Shown piece by piece: positions 5,079-9,957 of a DNA stretch of 9,957 nt. A program made the translations under genes and the position numbers. Origin of the DNA: JAQBRD01 sp041158765 (GTDB lineage Bacteria; Patescibacteriota; Minisyncoccia; Phycocordibacterales; PALSA-1337); assembly GCA_041158765.1 (NCBI GenBank), contig JBEBAU010000026.1, positions 1-9,957 of the forward strand, given 5' to 3'. Each line of letters begins with the position of its first letter. Positions within the stretch are counted from its first letter, which is position 1. The notes beneath the pieces are model-generated. The model ran no database searches and was not told the origin of the DNA. It saw only the letters and a program-made list of their open reading frames with translations.

Positions 5079-5906
5079 ATGCAAAAGCTTACAGTGTTTG
5101 AAACAACCATTATTGGTTTTTTTGTTGGTGTCGTAATTTCAATATATTCCCTTTTTATGTTGAGCGACAACGGCTTCGTGGGAATGATCATTCAATATCT
5201 TTCACTCCACCCTCTTTTTGAAAGAATTCAGGTCCCAGCAAACTACACACTCATAGCTTCATTCTTATTTGGTGTTGCAGTGTACACACTATACGGCACT
5301 ATTATTGGTTTCATAATGAAAGGTGTTTCAAAAATGAAATACATTGTCCTGCCACTTGTGCTTATCGCTGTTGCGGCTGGCGCGGAACAATTCATCGGTG
5401 CTAAGCACCACATAGCGACCGCGCCAGCCCCTTTCACCGAAGATTCTTCATACCAAACCGCCCTCGCCATCCAAGCACTCACTGCACAAAAAAAGCAGCA
5501 ACAATACTTCGGCACCGAAGCAATCGGCGATCTTAATAATGACGGCAAAGACGACATTGCTTTCATCATTCAGCGCAACGATGATGAACGTGGCACACTC
5601 TATTATGTAACCACCGCCCTCGCTTCAACTACTGGCAAAGCCGGCACGAATCTCCTCTTCCTCGGAGATAAGGTCCAACCACAGAACATCGCTATCGAAA
5701 ACGCTCTTGTCCTCATCAATTACACCGAAGGTCGCGCAACCTCTACAAAAACATTTTATGCGCGTGTGAACAACACAAAACTCGAAAAAACCACCGCTCC
5801 AATCAGCGCGACTTCAACAGCGACAACCACAGCAACTACAACTATTTCTTCACAAAACGCTACCACCACAACAGCCACTTCTTCAGCAACCTCTTCCGCT
5901 ATTTAA
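5079..5906 (+). CDS. Membrane protein with Ca-loop-like motif and Thr-rich tail
   Basis: A 275-residue protein of unrecognised family. Three hydrophobic segments lie at about 9-28, 57-80 and 88-102, separated by short loops. The remaining ~170 residues are probably extracytoplasmic. They contain DLNNDGKDDIAF (151-162), a DxNxDGxxD calcium-loop motif as found in FG-GAP and dockerin-type repeats; only one copy is present, so it is not a dockerin. The C-terminus (about 238-275) is a low-complexity Thr/Ser/Ala tail. It begins at a predicted leaderless start and overlaps the convergent cohesin gene by 8 bases (5899-5906), with no terminator hairpin between them. Whether it acts with the cohesin/dockerin genes is unknown; the topology is inferred from hydrophobicity. 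Confidence 0.8.
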   Translation: MQKLTVFETTIIGFFVGVVISIYSLFMLSDNGFVGMIIQYLSLHPLFERIQVPANYTLIASFLFGVAVYTLYGTIIGFIMKGVSKMKYIVLPLVLIAVAAGAEQFIGAKHHIATAPAPFTEDSSYQTALAIQALTAQKKQQQYFGTEAIGDLNNDGKDDIAFIIQRNDDERGTLYYVTTALASTTGKAGTNLLFLGDKVQPQNIAIENALVLINYTEGRATSTKTFYARVNNTKLEKTTAPISATSTATTTATTTISSQNATTTTATSSATSSAI

Positions 5907-7599
5907 TATTTTTTAGTTTCTTTTCAACAAAAGCGTCGATATCATCAATATTACCTTCGAGATCCTTGAAGATCTTTTCTTCTTTGCGATTGAGTTCTCT
6001 GTCCTCGCGTATCTTTTCAAGTTTCAATAATTGATTTGAAAGTTCTCCACGGAATACCATGAGTGCTTTGTGTATATCAGCAGTAGTTTTGTTGAGATCA
6101 ACCTGAAGCTTCCTTCGCAAACCAAAATACTTATGCCATCCGAGATACATAGTGAAAATAAGGCCAAGGAGCAATATAAGTGCAGGAATAATGAATGAAA
6201 GCATATACATGAGGGATTTGCCCGCGCGCACCACAACGGTGTCGTGAACTCGCACCGTCACGCCATCTGCGCGCGGGCTCTGTACAGCATCAGAGAACAC
6301 AAGCTTCGCTGTAAGCTGTGTGAGTCCGGCAACTTTCAATTCATCCGTAACCACGCTGAACGCTCCATCTGTACCAGTCTTCGTGGTGTACGCCTGCACC
6401 TGTCCATCAGCCAACTGAACGAATATATCCGCTCGAGTATCAGGATATATACTTGTTCCTTGTACTGTAACCACACTATTGCGCTCTACATCAGTTGAAG
6501 CAACCGAAATCACCGGCGCTGTAATCACTGGGCTTACGAACAATCCATGTGACTGTGTTGAATTTCCGGCTTTGTCGTATGCAGTTACCGTTACGTCATG
6601 ATCCCCCGCCAATTGCACTGGCAACATATATTCGGCGCCAGTTATTTCATCCTTCTTCAATCGAATACCCGCAGCATCATCAATCTTCACGAGATATGAA
6701 TCAATACCAGACAAAGCATCAAAAGCATTGAGCGCAAGAACATTTCGTCCATCTTGGATGCGAATATTTGATGTGAACTTCTCTGGAGGTGTCGTATCAA
6801 CCTGTATCTTGTAGTGCGTTGTAGGGCTCCAACCAATTGAATTCATGTATCGAATGTGGAAATACATCACTCCATCAGTAAGATTGTTGATAGTCTTTTG
6901 TGAAACCGATCCATCATAGGTCACCGTTGGAATTGTTGTTGGATTTTTGCCGAGAAGTGTCTGTATAGATGAAACATCACTCGGCGCAGTCCAATTGAAT
7001 GAGGCAGTTGTACCCGAATACCATGCAGTCTGTTGAGGGTGTGTTGAAGAGAATACCACTGGTTTCAAAGGTACATTTCGTGAACCAACCGAAACCGGCG
7101 CTTCTTGTATTGCCCCACCGATAGCGATAGAACCAACTTGCTTCATCGTTAATATATCTGTACCGAGGCCATCATTCTGTCGCACCGCTGAATCGCCGAA
7201 TACCAAAGACGCTGTCCCCGTCTTTTTTGCGCGGAATACCACGGACACAATTTCACCAGAAGAACCCACGAATCCAGGATTTGGAACACCTCCATTAAGA
7301 GTTATGCTGCCAGAACTATTAGAGAACTTCGGATCCTCAACCCACATCGTAAGAATTGAAGCATTTTTGTTGATTGCGACAACTTCGAGCAAATCTGTGG
7401 GAAATTGAAGAGTAGCTTCGACATTATTTACTGGTTTTCCATCAGTATTTACTACGATTTTTGTTGAAAGTATATTGCCAACAGAAACCTGCCCGGTCGC
7501 TGGTGACAAAGAGAGACTTGCTGCATGCGCTTGTACTCCAAAAAAGAATACAATAGCAGCAACAAATAAAGAGATTTTTTTAGAGCTTAGGTGAAGCAT
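5899..7599 (-). CDS. Membrane-anchored cohesin-domain surface protein (large)
   Basis: A 566-residue surface protein. Signal peptide at about 1-27 (hydrophobic core LFVAAIVFFFGV, likely cut after AHA). Cohesin-like domain at about 28-160, starting LSLSPATGQVSVGN, with the typical LNGGVPNPGF (101-110) and an IVSVVFRAKKTGTASL strand. A fibronectin III-like region follows at 180-268 (SFNWTAPSD, YFHIRYMNSIGWSP), then an Ig-like domain 268-352 starting DTTPPEKF and containing AYDKAGN (340-346), another beta domain at about 358-455, one transmembrane helix (463-486), and a cytoplasmic charged, helical tail (490-566) likely to form a coiled coil. In known systems cohesins bind dockerins; a dockerin protein is encoded two genes upstream. 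The start overlaps the end of the preceding gene by 20 bases in another frame, which points to translational coupling. It has no Shine-Dalgarno sequence. The exact cohesin type cannot be told by eye. Confidence 0.88.
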   Translation of the reverse strand: MLHLSSKKISLFVAAIVFFFGVQAHAASLSLSPATGQVSVGNILSTKIVVNTDGKPVNNVEATLQFPTDLLEVVAINKNASILTMWVEDPKFSNSSGSITLNGGVPNPGFVGSSGEIVSVVFRAKKTGTASLVFGDSAVRQNDGLGTDILTMKQVGSIAIGGAIQEAPVSVGSRNVPLKPVVFSSTHPQQTAWYSGTTASFNWTAPSDVSSIQTLLGKNPTTIPTVTYDGSVSQKTINNLTDGVMYFHIRYMNSIGWSPTTHYKIQVDTTPPEKFTSNIRIQDGRNVLALNAFDALSGIDSYLVKIDDAAGIRLKKDEITGAEYMLPVQLAGDHDVTVTAYDKAGNSTQSHGLFVSPVITAPVISVASTDVERNSVVTVQGTSIYPDTRADIFVQLADGQVQAYTTKTGTDGAFSVVTDELKVAGLTQLTAKLVFSDAVQSPRADGVTVRVHDTVVVRAGKSLMYMLSFIIPALILLLGLIFTMYLGWHKYFGLRRKLQVDLNKTTADIHKALMVFRGELSNQLLKLEKIREDRELNRKEEKIFKDLEGNIDDIDAFVEKKLKNIK

Positions 7600-8494
7600 T
7601 TACTTTGTTTCGCTTGAACAACTTCTTGAGCACAAACCACACAACAACTCCGACAAGTACGATTATGATAACTGGAACCCATGCAATAGGCTGACTTCCT
7701 TCAGTATATGTTGCGACCTTCTTGTTGCCAGCTTTGTCATATGCGACTACATTCAATGAAACTGGTCCCTTTTGATCCTGAAGAACATAGGTGCTTCCAC
7801 TTCGTACTACTGCGCGACCATTTTCAGAAACATCATAATGATCGATACCTGTCTGATTATCTACTGAGCTGAAATATACGAATTTCTTTCCTTCAAAGAG
7901 TGTATTGTCTTGTCCAGGAACAATTATGAAATCTTCTGGAGCGGCAGTGTCTCGAGATACTGCACCAGCCCAATCATTTTGAACTGGGATGCCGGCTTTC
8001 TTAGCTCCAACATTAATAGTGATGCCTTTCAACTGAACTGGGAGCTTATTGCCCTTGCCATCATTTGCATATACTGAAATATTCTGAGGAGCGATTGTGA
8101 GTGCGCCTTCCTTCGTAGCATCAACTACGATATTGAAAAGTGTCGCTCCTTCAATGCTGAAACCTCCAGGCACTCCTCCAACGAATGAAATCGTTCGGCC
8201 ATCTTGTGAAAGAGATGGCGTTCGAGGCCAGAGTCCAAATGCTGAATTTGCAAGACTAAATTCTTCGACTGCCCCGCTTCCTGTTGTTGATTTGAGAACA
8301 ATTTCTCCATCAACAGTGTTAATCTCCTTTCCTTCTGCATTAATCTTCACTGCAATAATAGTGGTGTCGCCAACCGATACTGCACTGCGAGTTGCTTCAA
8401 GATAGACCGTTGCAGCTTTTGCACTAGCTGGTGCCAATACAAGTATTGCTGCGAGGATCAAAACGTACTGTATATTGTTGATGTATTTTTTCAT
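7580..8494 (-). CDS. Membrane-anchored cohesin-domain surface protein (small)
   Basis: A 304-residue protein with the same plan as its downstream neighbour in shorter form. Signal peptide at about 1-28 (VLILAAILVLAPASA, likely cut after AKA). Cohesin-like domain at about 29-164, beginning VYLEATRSAVSVGDT with FVGGVPGGF (104-112) and ATLFNIVVDATKEGALTI (117-134). Ig-like domain at about 182-263 opening with DTAAPEDF and containing AYDKAGN (251-257), matching DTTPPEKF and AYDKAGN in the neighbour. One C-terminal transmembrane helix (270-290) is followed by a Lys/Arg stop-transfer tail. It lies 36 bases downstream of the dockerin gene and overlaps the next gene by 20 bases, so the three probably form an operon. 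Both cohesin proteins likely descend from a duplication of one ancestor. Confidence 0.87.
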   Translation of the reverse strand: MKKYINNIQYVLILAAILVLAPASAKAATVYLEATRSAVSVGDTTIIAVKINAEGKEINTVDGEIVLKSTTGSGAVEEFSLANSAFGLWPRTPSLSQDGRTISFVGGVPGGFSIEGATLFNIVVDATKEGALTIAPQNISVYANDGKGNKLPVQLKGITINVGAKKAGIPVQNDWAGAVSRDTAAPEDFIIVPGQDNTLFEGKKFVYFSSVDNQTGIDHYDVSENGRAVVRSGSTYVLQDQKGPVSLNVVAYDKAGNKKVATYTEGSQPIAWVPVIIIVLVGVVVWFVLKKLFKRNKVNASPKL

Positions 8495-8520
8495 ATATTT
8501 GTAAGTTATTTTTAATGTTA

Positions 8521-8526
8521 ATTATA
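8521..8526 (-). promoter_or_regulatory. Possible internal -10 box before the small cohesin gene
   Basis: A minus-strand TATAAT lies in the 36-base gap between the dockerin gene stop and the ATG at 8494. It would give a leader of about 20 bases. No -35 match is seen at 17 bases. In this A/T-rich gap the hexamer may be chance, but it would let the cohesin genes be expressed apart from the dockerin gene. Confidence 0.3.
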
Positions 8527-8530
8527 CTGT

Positions 8531-9957
8531 TTATTTTTTGCCCCATTCGTACAAGAGTATCGAGAAGTCTACTGAATCTATTTTACCATCTTTGTTGAGG
8601 TCAACGTACTTATTTGAAAACGGTGCTTTTGTTTTCCAGAAGTAGAGCAGGATTGAGAAGTCGATTGAGTTTACTTTTTTGTCGCAATTGAAATCTGCTC
8701 TTCGACAAATTCCTGACGTAGTATCACTCGACGACCCTCCACCTCCTCCGCCCCCACCACCCCCGCTACTTCCTCCACCAGAACTTCCACCGCCACCTGT
8801 ATCTACCGTTGCGGTGAATGTACGTGAAGCACCAGAGCTTTCAGTTCCGAAGTATACGATCAATTTGAAATAATAAACTCCGGCAGTCGGTACATCAGCA
8901 GTGAGTGTTGTGTTGAAATCCTCACCAGCATTTATGTACTTTGCAGCAACTGCATGGAATGTATCATCACCCCCGCCACAAGTATTGTCTGTATTTGAGA
9001 CAACACACCATTCATATTGATATTCATTTCCGCTGAGACCTTCGTTTGTAATTGTTACATTCGCCGCAACCTGAGGAACTGTCGTATCACTTATGCTATT
9101 GATAATAACCTGTGCTGGTGTTGTAACCACGGTCCAATAATCATTTCCTGGGAGAGTCTTGCCTGTTTCAACATTCGCTGAGAATACTGTTTCCCATGTT
9201 CCTGCTGGAGCATTTCCTGGTGTTGTGTATGAATATGAATATGTACCAGTTGCTGTTCGTGTCATTGAAACATTATTTGCAATTGTGTTTCGGCTAGGAT
9301 CATATACGGTGACCGTAGGTAATACCATTGAATCAGTGAGTGTTCCGTTATATACCGTACTGATTGTTGCGAGATAGTTGCTACCAGCTACGATACTTCC
9401 GAAGTCAGATACGGTGACGGTCCAAGGAGATTGTGATGAAAGTGTGAGAGATGTGAGTGTTCGTGTTGTTGCATTCCATATATCAGTAGCCAGTGTTCCG
9501 AATGTTGTAAGTGAACGTGCTCCGTATGACCAAATCGTTGCTGGCAATGAAGTGATGGCCGAAGCGAGTGAAGAAGAAGAGTTAGCGACAGCAGTTCCAA
9601 CAGTAGCAATTGATGCTCCGAGTGATGATGTTGCACTTGCAACAACAGCATTGGTATTGCTGTTAACCGTTGATGCAATACCTGCAACTTGGCTGTTGGT
9701 GTTTGCATTAACTGAGCTTGCAACTGATGAAGAAGCGGCAGTGATGTTTGCTGCAAGTGTTGCAGTTGCAGAAGCGATTGCGGCGTTGGTGTTGGCGTTA
9801 ATTGCAGCATTGTCAGCGGCAGATGCACTTGCGATGGCATTGGTGATTGATGTTGAAGCACTTGTCACATCAGACTGGAGTGCGAGTGCACCTGAATCAA
9901 GTGTTCCATCAGAGAGACGGCGGGTGGCATATGACCAGACATCAAGCGGGGTGATGG
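8531..9957 (-). CDS. Dockerin-bearing surface protein with 15-residue repeat stalk, 5' partial
   Basis: The frame is open to the right window edge, so the N-terminus is missing; a GTG at 9868 is in frame but 29 further codons are open upstream. Residues below are counted from that GTG. The protein shows an Ala/Ser/Asn/Thr stalk with 15-residue periodicity (8-97); WSY/WNA-TRTLT motifs (111-143, with another upstream of the GTG); Thr-rich beta domains (about 148-355) with a CxnC-type pair C288/C297; a Gly/Ser linker (358-380); and a C-terminal dockerin (388-445). The dockerin has two F-hand loops, DFNCDKKVNSIDFSILL (392-408) and DLNKDGKIDSVDFSILL (423-439), with calcium ligands D392/N394/D396/D403 and D423/N425/D427/D434. 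Dockerins bind cohesins, and two cohesin proteins follow in the same orientation. No catalytic domain is visible in this part. The partner assignment is inference from neighbourhood. Confidence 0.88.
   Translation of the reverse strand, partial: ITPLDVWSYATRRLSDGTLDSGALALQSDVTSASTSITNAIASASAADNAAINANTNAAIASATATLAANITAASSSVASSVNANTNSQVAGIASTVNSNTNAVVASATSSLGASIATVGTAVANSSSSLASAITSLPATIWSYGARSLTTFGTLATDIWNATTRTLTSLTLSSQSPWTVTVSDFGSIVAGSNYLATISTVYNGTLTDSMVLPTVTVYDPSRNTIANNVSMTRTATGTYSYSYTTPGNAPAGTWETVFSANVETGKTLPGNDYWTVVTTPAQVIINSISDTTVPQVAANVTITNEGLSGNEYQYEWCVVSNTDNTCGGGDDTFHAVAAKYINAGEDFNTTLTADVPTAGVYYFKLIVYFGTESSGASRTFTATVDTGGGGSSGGGSSGGGGGGGGGGSSSDTTSGICRRADFNCDKKVNSIDFSILLYFWKTKAPFSNKYVDLNKDGKIDSVDFSILLYEWGKK
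9578..9847 (-). repeat. 45-base coding repeat (15-residue stalk units), six degenerate copies
   Basis: Within the dockerin protein, units of 15 residues start at I8, I23, L38, V53, V68 and L83. The consensus is hydrophobic-N-x-N-T-N followed by A/V, I/V and Ala/Ser/Thr residues; NANTN occurs at 24-28 and 54-58 and NSNTN at 69-73. The DNA copies have diverged but share the GTTAACAGCAATACC-like block. A 15-residue period fits a right-handed coiled coil as in YadA-type adhesin stalks; the comparison is inference. Confidence 0.7.

Noticed and set aside
5530..5560. Calling the 275-residue membrane protein a dockerin
   Set aside because: Only one calcium loop is present, without the second loop or the paired F-hand helices of a dockerin.
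8679..8873. Poly-proline frame on the plus strand
   Set aside because: It is the antisense reading of the Gly/Ser linker codons in the dockerin protein.
9388..9861. Long Leu/His/Gln-rich frame on the minus strand inside the dockerin gene
   Set aside because: It is the shifted frame of the repetitive Ala/Ser/Asn stalk; the composition is an artefact of the repeats, and the dockerin frame carries the recognisable domains.

Overview
The window looks like chromosome from a Candidate Phyla Radiation (Patescibacteria, probably Parcubacteria-like) bacterium. This is inferred from overall style, not from a marker gene. Genes are compact, with short intergenic hairpins. Membrane and secreted proteins carry Thr/Ser/Ala-rich linkers. 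No gene start shows a recognisable Shine-Dalgarno motif. Three genes have a -10 box placed so that transcription would begin at the start codon, predicting leaderless mRNAs. No phage, transposase or CRISPR signal is visible.

Layout. At 1-362 (+) is the 3' end of an unrecognised gene with a repeated WHPxC motif, closed by a hairpin terminator. At 419-2464 (-) is ftsH, the membrane AAA+ zinc protease. Upstream of it on the same strand (2559-3329) is an unknown protein with two CxxC pairs. Divergent from that is smpB (3375-3860, +), followed by three back-to-back hairpins and then a tmRNA gene (ssrA, 4033-4445), which is not an ORF. The tmRNA has a tRNA-like end with the G3-U70 alanine identity pair, an alanine resume codon, a 28-codon tag frame and a UUCG-loop terminator. 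Next come a structured 120-base non-coding segment, a strong promoter, a 94-residue orphan protein (4716-5000) and its terminator. A membrane protein with a calcium-loop motif follows at 5079-5906 (+).

The last part, 5899-9957 (-), is a three-gene block reading inward from the right edge. It starts with a surface or secreted protein (N-terminus outside the window) made of a 15-residue-repeat stalk, beta domains, a poly-Gly linker and a C-terminal dockerin. Two membrane-anchored proteins follow, each with a signal peptide, a cohesin-like domain, Ig-like domains and a C-terminal transmembrane anchor.

How the genes may work together. smpB and ssrA encode the two parts of trans-translation (rescue of stalled ribosomes), and FtsH is one protease family known to degrade tagged proteins. 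The cohesin and dockerin genes look like a self-contained cell-surface assembly module: two anchored receptors and one dockerin ligand. That module and the unusual smpB-ssrA locus are the most interesting parts of the window. Functional statements rest on motifs read by eye; no database search was possible.
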